Below, piece after piece: positions 5,437 to 11,513 of a stretch of 12,991 nucleotides of DNA. Every line of letters begins with the position of its first letter. Position 1 is the stretch's first letter. Source of the DNA: JAAZNO01 sp012798275 (lineage in GTDB: Bacteria > Chloroflexota > Anaerolineae > B4-G1 > SLSP01); contig DAOPQD010000089.1 in NCBI GenBank assembly GCA_035347995.1, forward strand, positions 1-12,991. The letters are read 5' to 3'. A model generated the notes under the pieces. That model was not told the origin of the DNA. It did no database searches and saw nothing but the letters and a program-made list of their open reading frames with translations. Position numbers and translations under genes: made by a program.

Positions 5437-6568
5437 GGGACGTCTGGCCTTCTCTTTCCCTGCGGATTACCCTACGGCGCGCGCGCAGTTTCGGGCCCTT
5501 GCGCCCCGCTTGCAGGCGCGTTGGCCGGCGGCGCAGCTGGAGGCGTTTCCTTTGAGCGGACAGGCCGATCTGACCGTGGATCGGCTCTACGCGCCCCCGC
5601 TGGAGACGCCGCGACGCCTGTTGACCGTGACGACCGGCCTGCATGGCATCGAGGGCTATGTCGGCGCGGCGATGGTGCAGCTGCTGATCGAGGAATTCCT
5701 GCCGCGCCTCGATCCCCGTGAGACGGGTCTGTTGCTCATCCATGCGCTCAATCCCTGGGGAATGGCGCAGCGGCAGAAGACCAACGCGGCGAATGTGGAT
5801 CTCAACCGCAATTTCATCCTCGATGGCGACTTTCCTGTCGCCTCCAACGCGGATTACGCCGCGCTGCATCCCGTGTTCGCGCCGCCCCGGCCGGTGCAGT
5901 GGCGCGATTTGGGCTTGCTGCACTTCCTGCTCACGCTGGTGAGGCCGCTGCGTCGCTTTTCGGTCGCCCGCGTGCAGGAAGCCTTTCTGAGCGGGCAATA
6001 TAGCCATGCGGACGGCATCTACTACGGCGGGACGGCGCTCCAGGAGGAACTGCAGCTGCTGTTGCGATGGCTGCGGCCGTGTCTGGAGCGTTATGCGCAG
6101 GTGGTGTATCTGGATATGCACACCGGCTATGGCCCGCGTCAGCAGATGAGCGTGGTGCATTCTCCCCAGGAGCTGCGCAGCGACCGGGAGCTCGCGGCGC
6201 GGTTGGATTACCCTCTCGTGGTTCACACCGAGCCGGGCGCCTTCTATGCGATACGCGGGGATGTGGTGGACGGGTTGTATGCTCTGGCGCGAAGTGAGGC
6301 GCCGCACACGCGCTTTTACGGCGCGGCGTTTGAATTCGGCACGTTGGGCGACAGCTGGCCGGCCAAAATCCGCAGTATGCAGACGATGATCCTGGCGAAT
6401 CAGCTGCGGCATCACGGCGCCGGGACTGCGGCGGTGCGGACGGTAGTGCAGCGGCGTTTCGAGGCGCTCTACGTCCCATCGGCGGCGTCCTGGCGGGACA
6501 AGGCGCTCGCGGATGGCCGGCGCGCTTTTGAGGGGATTTTGCGCGCGGAGGGATTGCTCGCGCCGTGA
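5423..6568 (+). CDS. DUF2817 protein, M14-like zinc carboxypeptidase/amidase
   Basis: A 381-residue protein without signal peptide, so it acts in the cytoplasm. The residues of an M14 metallocarboxypeptidase can be followed in order: GLHGIEG supplies H74 and E77 (HxxE zinc ligands), NVDLNRNF (124-131) resembles the substrate-binding Asn-Arg segment, YLDMHTGYG supplies H233 as third zinc ligand, and FEFGTLG gives E304 as the likely general base. DUF2817 proteins are predicted to remove a C-terminal residue or cleave an amide bond; none of the substrates is certain. The ATG lies inside the carrier gene and the frames overlap by 14 bases, so translation is probably coupled. The pairing suggests that the carrier brings in a peptide or acyl-amino acid that this enzyme splits, much as AbgT works with AbgAB, but that comparison is inference. 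Length is normal for the family. Confidence 0.87.
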   Translation: MDLSEGRLAFSFPADYPTARAQFRALAPRLQARWPAAQLEAFPLSGQADLTVDRLYAPPLETPRRLLTVTTGLHGIEGYVGAAMVQLLIEEFLPRLDPRETGLLLIHALNPWGMAQRQKTNAANVDLNRNFILDGDFPVASNADYAALHPVFAPPRPVQWRDLGLLHFLLTLVRPLRRFSVARVQEAFLSGQYSHADGIYYGGTALQEELQLLLRWLRPCLERYAQVVYLDMHTGYGPRQQMSVVHSPQELRSDRELAARLDYPLVVHTEPGAFYAIRGDVVDGLYALARSEAPHTRFYGAAFEFGTLGDSWPAKIRSMQTMILANQLRHHGAGTAAVRTVVQRRFEALYVPSAASWRDKALADGRRAFEGILRAEGLLAP

Positions 6569-6594
6569 GGACGGGATTCCTGCCACGGACCTGA

Positions 6595-6664
6595 CCGCAA
6601 TCATGAGAGACGGCGACGACTCTCTGCTTACGGCTCACTGCTCTCTATTTTTTGAGGAATTGAC
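6595..6664 (+). repeat. Gene-proximal repeat family, copy B
   Basis: It matches copy A (151-240): CCGCAATC-ATG, then CGACTCTCT (6618-6626), CTTACGGCTCAC, CTCTCTATTTT and a purine block TTGAGGAATTGAC ending at an ATG (6665). Copy A runs into a real gene, but here the ATG opens only a nine-codon frame. The leader thus appears to have lost its gene, or to control a mini-peptide. Confidence 0.55.
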
Positions 6665-6694
6665 ATGTTCCTGCGGCACATCACCAAGTCATGA
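6665..6694 (+). other. Nine-codon mini-ORF after repeat copy B (gene remnant or leader peptide)
   Basis: ATG to TGA encodes MFLRHITKS and is preceded by GAGGA at 6654-6658 with good spacing. It sits exactly where copy A has a full gene start, and just before structured repeat copy D. It may be the 5' remnant of a deleted gene, a leader peptide for the methyltransferase pair, or chance. No attenuator is obvious after it. Confidence 0.25.
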
Positions 6695-6695
6695 A

Positions 6696-6800
6696 AATGT
6701 GAATCGTGAGCAGCGAGTGCGACGGCTCACGGGTCGACACGCGCCAACCGCGCTGAAGCGCGGTGTTGGAGGACGTAGCAGCCCCGGGGGCCAGGAATTT
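6696..6800 (+). repeat. Structured dispersed repeat, copy D
   Basis: A second copy of the element at 3805-3901. The central hairpin is CCGCGC (6748-6753), TGAA, GCGCGG (6758-6763), with CCAA (6744-6747) pairing TTGG (6766-6769). Compared with the other copy, the closing pair of the inner stem is C-G instead of G-C, and the next helix has A-T instead of a G-T wobble, so pairing is kept while bases change. This copy has eight or so extra bases (CCCCGGGGG region) near its end. It is in the leader of the methyltransferase operon. Confidence 0.7.
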
Positions 6801-6808
6801 CTAATCTG

Positions 6809-6835
6809 ATTCGTGAAATTCGGGTTCATTCGGGG
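6809..6835 (+). repeat. ATTCG-based short array before the SpoU gene
   Basis: Three imperfect units start at 6809 (ATTCGTGAA), 6818 (ATTCGGGTT) and 6828 (ATTCGGGG), with further related ATTTTCG at 6838. The array ends about ten bases before the CAGGAG ribosome binding site, as with the ATTCGCC array before the carrier gene. Confidence 0.45.
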
Positions 6836-6858
6836 CCATTTTCGCAGGAGCTATCGGC

Positions 6859-7683
6859 GTGAAATCGGCTTTGAAAATCGAGAGCCTGCAAAACCCACGG
6901 GTGAAGGCTGCCGTGCGGCTGAATGAGGCGCGCGAGCGGGCCACGCAACAGCGGACTCTGGTAGAAGGTTACCGGCCGCTGCTGCGCGCCGTGGAAAACG
7001 GCTATCCGTTGGAAGAGATATATTTCTGTCCAACGCTGTTTTTGGGCGTCAACGAGCCGGCATTGCTGGAGCGCGCTGCCCAGGCCGGAGCGGGGCTGAT
7101 CGAGGTGACGGAGGAAGCGCTGCGCAAGATGGCGACCCGTAACCGTCCCGAGGGGTTGTTGGCGGTTGCCCCCATCGTGCGTCGCCCGCTGCAGTCGCAT
7201 CAGCCCGGCGCGCGCGGCTTCTACCTTATCGTTGAGCGCATTGAGCGCCCCGGCAACCTGGGCACCATCTTCCGCTCGGCGGATGCGGCGGGCGTGGAGG
7301 GGATCGTGATCTGCGATCCGCAGACTGACGCCTTCAATCCAGAGGTGATCCGCGCCAGCATCGGCGCGGTGTTCTCGACGCCGATATTCGAGGCGCGCAG
7401 CGCCGACGCCCTGGCCTGGTGCCGGCACTATGGCTTGCAGACGGTGGCCGCGACGCCCCACACGGAGCTGCTCTACACCGCTGCGGATTTCACCCAGCCG
7501 CTGGCCATCGTGGTCGGCGCGGAAAAGGTGGGCTTGAGCGAACTGTGGCTGACACAGGCCGATCTTCGGGTGCGGATTCCCATGCTGGGGCAGGCCGACT
7601 CCCTCAACGTGGCGACGGCGACAACGCTGCTGCTCTACGAAGTCGTGCGTCAGCGCGGGGTGTCCGCGCCGCCTTGCCCTTGA
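6859..7683 (+). CDS. TrmH/SpoU-family RNA 2'-O-methyltransferase
   Basis: A 274-residue SPOUT enzyme starting at GTG with CAGGAG (6845-6850) upstream. The N-terminal part (about 5-105, including QRTLVEGYRPLLRAVENG) is the SpoU substrate-binding domain seen in RlmB-like proteins. The C-terminal knotted domain has all three family motifs: ERPGNLGTIFRSADAAGV (129-146; N133 and catalytic R139), IVVGAEKVGLS (217-227; E222), and IPMLGQADSLNVATA (240-254; S248, N250). Such enzymes transfer a methyl group from S-adenosylmethionine to a ribose 2'-OH in 23S rRNA or tRNA; the exact site cannot be read from the sequence. It is followed after 15 bases by a second RNA-type methyltransferase, so the two are likely co-transcribed. 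Confidence 0.92.
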   Translation: MKSALKIESLQNPRVKAAVRLNEARERATQQRTLVEGYRPLLRAVENGYPLEEIYFCPTLFLGVNEPALLERAAQAGAGLIEVTEEALRKMATRNRPEGLLAVAPIVRRPLQSHQPGARGFYLIVERIERPGNLGTIFRSADAAGVEGIVICDPQTDAFNPEVIRASIGAVFSTPIFEARSADALAWCRHYGLQTVAATPHTELLYTAADFTQPLAIVVGAEKVGLSELWLTQADLRVRIPMLGQADSLNVATATTLLLYEVVRQRGVSAPPCP

Positions 7684-7698
7684 GGAAGGGGAGATCTC

Positions 7699-8607
7699 AT
7701 GACGCCCTCTTTTGCTTTGCTGACGGCGGATGATTGGAAAGATTACGCCCTTCTCGACAGTGGCGCCGGGCGCAAGCTGGAGCGCTTTGGCCCCTATACG
7801 TTGGTGCGCGCCGAGCCGCGTGCGATGTGGCGACCCGCGCTGCCGGCGCGCGTGTGGGAGTCCGCCGACGCCGTCTTCCAGCTCACCGGCGAGGAGAGCG
7901 GCGGCGACTGGCATTTCCGTCGCCCGCTGCCTGCTGCGTGGACGCTGCGCTATCACGGCTTGCGCTTTGAGGTGCAGGCGACCGCATCGCGGCACATGGG
8001 GGTGTTCCCGGAGCAGGCCGCGCATTGGGATTGGATCGCTGCGCAGCTCCAGGCGGCGCGGCGTCCCGCTCGGGTGCTCAACCTTTTCGGCTACACGGGG
8101 CTGGCGACATTGGCGGCGGCGCAGGCAGGGGCGGAAGTGACCCATGTGGACGCTTCCAAACGCGCGGTCACCCAGGCGCGTCGCAACCAGGACCTTTCCG
8201 GGCTGGCGCAGCGTCCCATCCGCTGGATTGTGGAGGACGCGCTCAAGTACCTCCAGCGTGAAGTGCGTCGCGGCTCGCGGTATGAGGGGCTGATTCTGGA
8301 TCCACCTAAGTTCGGGCGCGGGGCGGGGGGCCAGGTGTGGGAGTTCTTCGAGCACTTCCCCGCCTTGCTGGATGCCTGCCGGGAGTTGCTCAGTCCTGAG
8401 CCGCTGTTCGTGGTCATCACGGCTTACGCGGTGCCGGCATCGGCGCTCGCCCTCTATCACGCGCTGGAGGAGCGGTTGAAGGGGCTGGGCGGCGTGCTCA
8501 CGGCCGGGGAATTGGTCACCGTTGAGCAGAGCGCGGGACGCTGGCTGTCGCAGGCCATTTTCGCTCGATGGAGCGGCCTGGAGACCCGGACGCCAGCGGG
8601 GGTGTGA
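7699..8607 (+). CDS. Class I SAM-dependent methyltransferase, RlmI/RlmK-like
   Basis: A 302-residue Rossmann-fold methyltransferase. The N-terminal segment with DSGAGRKLERFGPYTLVRAE (20-39) and the W44 region, followed by a beta-rich stretch to about 100, is typical of the subgroup related to 23S rRNA cytosine/guanine methyltransferases. The SAM-binding motif VLNLFGYTGLAT (126-137), the acidic end of strand 2 with D151, the D180 motif and DPPKFGRG (201-208) form the active site. The PUA domain found at the N-terminus of RlmI is missing, which is normal for this shorter group. GGAAGGGGAG lies upstream of the ATG. Substrate RNA is inferred from the family and from the SpoU neighbour only. It ends at a strong terminator. 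Confidence 0.88.
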   Translation: MTPSFALLTADDWKDYALLDSGAGRKLERFGPYTLVRAEPRAMWRPALPARVWESADAVFQLTGEESGGDWHFRRPLPAAWTLRYHGLRFEVQATASRHMGVFPEQAAHWDWIAAQLQAARRPARVLNLFGYTGLATLAAAQAGAEVTHVDASKRAVTQARRNQDLSGLAQRPIRWIVEDALKYLQREVRRGSRYEGLILDPPKFGRGAGGQVWEFFEHFPALLDACRELLSPEPLFVVITAYAVPASALALYHALEERLKGLGGVLTAGELVTVEQSAGRWLSQAIFARWSGLETRTPAGV

Positions 8608-8656
8608 AGCGGCGTTCGCGGCAGCAAAGGAGCCGCAAGCCGGCGCCGGGCATGAG

Positions 8657-8691
8657 AAAAGCGCTCTGTCTCACACAGAGCGCTTTTTTGG
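8657..8691. terminator. Bidirectional intrinsic terminator between methyltransferase operon and tRNA-Gln
   Basis: A 13-bp perfect stem AAAAGCGCTCTGT (8657-8669) / ACAGAGCGCTTTT (8675-8687), loop CTCAC, then TT. On the plus strand it ends the methyltransferase operon with a run of six T. On the minus strand it begins right after the CCA end of the tRNA and is followed by TTTTCTC, so it can end that transcript too. Confidence 0.88.
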
Positions 8692-8762
8692 CTGGGGGCG
8701 GAGGATTCGAACCCCCACATACGGATTCAGAGTCCGCTGTCCTACCGTTAGACGAGCCCCCA
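8689..8762 (-). tRNA. tRNA-Gln (anticodon CTG)
   Basis: The minus strand folds as a complete tRNA of 74 bases including an encoded CCA. The acceptor arm is TGGGGGC/GCCCCCA with discriminator G, the D arm has GTC/GAC, and the anticodon stem is GCGGA/TCCGT (one G-T pair) with loop CTCTGAA, giving anticodon CTG. A four-base variable region precedes T stem GGGGG/CCTCC with loop TTCGAAT. The leading T and AGCCA end are characteristic of bacterial tRNA-Gln. It reads CAG codons. It lies downstream of the aminotransferase gene on the same strand and has its own promoter. Confidence 0.96.
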
Positions 8763-8770
8763 AAACAGGT

Positions 8771-8787
8771 CGGAAAAGGGTTTTCCG
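8771..8787 (-). other. Leader hairpin 5' of tRNA-Gln
   Basis: On the minus strand CGGAAAA-CCC-TTTTCCG forms a perfect 7-bp hairpin between the predicted transcription start (near 8789) and the tRNA 5' end at 8762. It may help present the 5' leader to RNase P or protect the precursor; it could also be chance. Confidence 0.4.
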
Positions 8788-8795
8788 TGCGGCAG

Positions 8796-8823
8796 ATTAT
8801 ACCACCCTCCTGAATTTTGACAA
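8796..8823 (-). promoter_or_regulatory. Sigma-70-type promoter of tRNA-Gln
   Basis: On the minus strand TTGTCA (8823-8818) and a perfect TATAAT (8801-8796) are 16 bp apart, 34 bp upstream of the tRNA. The -35 box begins only 10 bases after the aminotransferase stop codon, so the tRNA can be made both from this promoter and by read-through. Confidence 0.75.
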
Positions 8824-8832
8824 CCTGTCGGC

Positions 8833-10050
8833 TCAGTTCGGCGCGGCCGTGGGCCCGGTGAATGACGCGCTAGCTGTTTCCGCGCACGCGCCGCCAGCGC
8901 GGGTCCCCAGCGCGGTGAGGAGCGCCGCGAGGTCGTCGCGCGTGTTGTATCCCTGGACCGAAACTCGCACCAGGCGCTGCCCCTGCCACGAGATGAGGGG
9001 GACTTCGATCCGGAATTCGTCGTAGAGCCGCTGCTTCAGAGCGTCGGGATCGCCGGGCGGGAGGGGGAAGGCCGCCATCTGGGCAGACCATGTTTCCGTG
9101 AGCGGCGCGAGAAACGGCAGGCCCGTGAGGCCGTGCAGCTGTTCGCCGAACTCGCACAGCAGGGCGTGACAGCGGGCGCGCACGGCGGGCCAATGGTGTT
9201 CGGCCATGAATTGTAGCGCCGCCGGGACGCTCAGATACGCCGCGATGTCGCGCGTCCCCTGATATTCCTGCTCGTCAATGAAGCGCGAAGGCCCCGGACG
9301 TTCGGCCCGCCAGCCCCAGCTCACCACGAGTGGCTCCAACAAGGATTGCACCTCGCGCCGGGCGTACAGGAAAGCGGCCCCCTTCGGCGCCAGCATCCAT
9401 TTGTGCGCATTTCCCGTGTAGAAATCGGCCCCGAGGGCCTCCAGCGCCAGCGGAATCTGCCCCGGCGCGTGCGCCCCATCAATCACGGTGAGGATGCCGT
9501 GTTCCCGCGCGCGGCAGATGAGCCCGGCGATGGGGAGAATCAGCGCGGTCGGCGAGGTGATGTGACTCAGGAAGAGGACTTTCGTCCGCGGGGTAACGCC
9601 GCTCCACACGGCCTCGACGACCTGTTCCGGCGAGCTCAGCGGCGTGGGAAGGGGTTGCGTCACGTAACGCGCCCCGCGTTTCTCGCAGACGAAGCGCCAG
9701 GCGCGCTCGCACGCGCCGTATTCGTGATCGGTCCCCAGCACCTCATCGCCGGCGGCGAGCGGCAGCGACCGCGCCACGATGTTCACGCCCGTCGTAGCAT
9801 TGGGGATGAAGACGAGATCATCGGCGGCGGCGCCGAGCTCGGCGCCGAGCGCCTGACGGGCTTCGCGCATGAGCGCCGCAAAACGCCGTCCCAAAAATTC
9901 GACCGGCTGCCGTTCCAGCTCCAGCTGCCATTGCTGATAGGCTTCGAAGACCGGTCGGGGACACGCGCCGAAGGAGCCGTGATTGAGGAAGATGACCTCA
10001 GGCCGCAGCAAAAACGCCTTGCGCAGGTCAACGTCCGCTGGTGTGATCAA
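8833..10050 (-). CDS. Class V aminotransferase, isopenicillin N epimerase (CefD)-like
   Basis: A 405-residue PLP enzyme of fold type I. Visible landmarks are FLNHGSFGACP (21-31), PNATTGVN (83-90; phosphate-binding loop), SHITS (162-166), DGAHAPG (191-197; D191 pairs with the pyridine nitrogen) and GNAHKWMLAPKG (213-224; K217 forms the Schiff base). The NHGSFG/HKW combination is that of the isopenicillin-N-epimerase-like branch, whose members also include desulfurases and other epimerases or aminotransferases; nothing nearby suggests beta-lactam synthesis. It starts at TTG, supported by GGAGGAG immediately upstream and by the 10-bp distance to the PHP gene stop; the ribosome binding site overlaps the end of that gene. 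The C-terminal 20 residues are a low-complexity Ala/Thr tail. It is likely co-transcribed with the PHP hydrolase, perhaps acting on its amine product, but that is inference. Confidence 0.88.
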   Translation of the reverse strand: MITPADVDLRKAFLLRPEVIFLNHGSFGACPRPVFEAYQQWQLELERQPVEFLGRRFAALMREARQALGAELGAAADDLVFIPNATTGVNIVARSLPLAAGDEVLGTDHEYGACERAWRFVCEKRGARYVTQPLPTPLSSPEQVVEAVWSGVTPRTKVLFLSHITSPTALILPIAGLICRAREHGILTVIDGAHAPGQIPLALEALGADFYTGNAHKWMLAPKGAAFLYARREVQSLLEPLVVSWGWRAERPGPSRFIDEQEYQGTRDIAAYLSVPAALQFMAEHHWPAVRARCHALLCEFGEQLHGLTGLPFLAPLTETWSAQMAAFPLPPGDPDALKQRLYDEFRIEVPLISWQGQRLVRVSVQGYNTRDDLAALLTALGTRAGGACAETASASFTGPTAAPN

Positions 10051-10060
10051 GAGCTCCTCC

Positions 10061-11383
10061 TCACGCCGGTTCCGCGTCGAAGTAGATCGGATTCGAGATC
10101 AAAGCGGGCAGCGGCGGCAGGCCCGGCATGAACTCGCGCAGGACTTCGACCCGTGCGAATCCCGGGGCCGGCATCGTATATGTGCCCTGAAAATCCCCGT
10201 CCGTTTCGGCCTTGAGCAGGGGCACGCGGCTTTGCCCCGTGATCACTTGCAGCACATCGCCCGCTCGCAGGCCGGCGACTTCGACGACGAGGTCGTCGCC
10301 ACGCGGGAAAGGGACGCTGTCCCCCAGCATGGCTTCCCCGGCGTGCAGATTCAACTCAGGCCCATCGGGGGCGTAGACGATGTAGGCGTGCCCCTGTCGC
10401 AGCGCGGCGAGGATGTCCGACGCGCCCGCCGAGGAGGCATAGACACAGGTTGTGGGGCCGCCGGGGAAGAGGAAGAGCTGGCTGCGGTGATAATCGCTTC
10501 CGCCACACGCGGGGAGCTTCCTTCCGGCGACGAGCAGGCTGTGCCACCATCCTATCGCGCGCAGGTTGGCCGGGCGCATGGGACCGTTCCACACCTCGAT
10601 GCAGTCGAAGGGCAGTGCCTGGGTGTCGAACAGAAAGGGACAGAGCTCGTCGAAGGGATGCGCGAGGGTGATGAGTGCGCCGCGCGTCCGCGCCGCAGTA
10701 AAGCGCGCCGCGACCTCCTCGGGTGTATTGGCCGCGAAGGGGCCGTCGTAGGGTTGATCTACCCCGGTGAAGGTGGCATGTCCCCGGTAGTGCGTCCATT
10801 CGACGCCGGGAATCAACGTCATGCCGGGGATGGAGGGCAAAGCCTCGGCCCGCGCCATTTGATTGTGGTCCGTGAGCGCCAGAAAGTCCAGGCCGTGCCG
10901 CAGCGCGTGCCGGGCCAGCTCCACGACGGTGAGGACGCCATCCGACGCCACCGTGTGAACGTGCAGGTCGCCCTTCAGCAAGCGCCGGCGTTTGTCGGTC
11001 AGGGTTAGCTCATAGAGCACGCGCACCCCTTCCGGCGCGACTTTGTACGCTCCCAGCAGGATGTGCCATTCACCGGGCAGCAAGCGCGTGGGCCGATAGC
11101 CGGGCGTCGCCCAGGTCTCGCTGATCTGGATGCTGGTCTTGTCGGAGCCGGAGGCGCCTACTTGCGTTCCATCCGGGGCGATCAGTCCCAGGTCGAGGAT
11201 GTTGATCTCGCGCCGGGCAGTGAAAACGCCTGGCGGCATATCCGCCTCGCGCCGGTCGTAGCGAGCATAGCGATAGGTGAGCGCGAGTGACTCGACATCC
11301 GGCGGCATGGAGAAGGGAAGCGTCACATACCGGCCTTCTTGCTCGTGGCTGACGAAATACTCGATGCGGATGCACGTTTCCAT
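10061..11383 (-). CDS. CehA/McbA-like PHP-domain metallohydrolase
   Basis: A 440-residue protein without signal peptide. Residues 1-130 look like the beta-sandwich that precedes the PHP domain in CehA/McbA proteins. The PHP domain then shows its metal ligands: GDLHVHT (138-144; H141, H143), LTDHNQ (170-175; D172, H173), GVEWTHYRGH (193-202; E195, H198, H202), AHPFD (H242) and CGGSDYHR (293-300; D297, H299). A further beta-rich domain (about 335-440) follows. Family members hydrolyse phosphoesters or, in carbaryl-degrading bacteria, carbamate esters; the substrate here is open. GAGGAA lies six bases before the ATG. It is 10 bp from the downstream aminotransferase gene and 130 bp after the symporter gene on the same strand. 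Every metal ligand expected is present, so it should be active. Confidence 0.88.
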   Translation of the reverse strand: METCIRIEYFVSHEQEGRYVTLPFSMPPDVESLALTYRYARYDRREADMPPGVFTARREINILDLGLIAPDGTQVGASGSDKTSIQISETWATPGYRPTRLLPGEWHILLGAYKVAPEGVRVLYELTLTDKRRRLLKGDLHVHTVASDGVLTVVELARHALRHGLDFLALTDHNQMARAEALPSIPGMTLIPGVEWTHYRGHATFTGVDQPYDGPFAANTPEEVAARFTAARTRGALITLAHPFDELCPFLFDTQALPFDCIEVWNGPMRPANLRAIGWWHSLLVAGRKLPACGGSDYHRSQLFLFPGGPTTCVYASSAGASDILAALRQGHAYIVYAPDGPELNLHAGEAMLGDSVPFPRGDDLVVEVAGLRAGDVLQVITGQSRVPLLKAETDGDFQGTYTMPAPGFARVEVLREFMPGLPPLPALISNPIYFDAEPA

Positions 11384-11468
11384 GGCGTTTCCTCTGAAAA
11401 TAGGGATCGGTGGGCTGTGAGCAGAGAGTTGTCGTAGTCACGGCTCACGACTCACATTTTCATGCCTG
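11384..11468 (-). repeat. Gene-proximal repeat family, copy C (5' of PHP gene)
   Basis: Read on the minus strand it starts GGCATGAAAATGTGAGTCGT, continues GAGCCGTGACTACGACAACTCTCTGCTCAC, and ends CCTATTTTCAGAGGAAACGCC at the ATG of the PHP gene (given here in short pieces). It shares the CATGAAAATGTGA-RTCGTGAGC core with 6690-6711 and the ACTCTCTGCTCAC...CTATTTT-GAGGA part with copies A and B. GTGAGC can pair with GCTCAC within it. Orientation is again with the downstream gene. Confidence 0.55.
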
Positions 11469-11513
11469 CGCGGGAAGCCTCACGTCCGGCTGCCAGCAAA
11501 GGGCGGTTGCCTT

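Noticed and set aside
6660..6665. Perfect TTGACA, as a -35 box for the methyltransferase operon
   Set aside because: No -10-like hexamer lies 16-18 bp downstream; the motif overlaps the start of the mini-ORF instead.
8833..10050. Beta-lactam (isopenicillin N) pathway role for the CefD-like enzyme
   Set aside because: No synthetase, oxygenase or other pathway gene is nearby; the family is functionally broad.
11466..11500. GGGAAGCCTCACGTCCGGCT looked like part of a group II intron domain V
   Set aside because: The 5' half needed to pair with ACGTCCGGCT is missing, and no intron-encoded reverse transcriptase is present.
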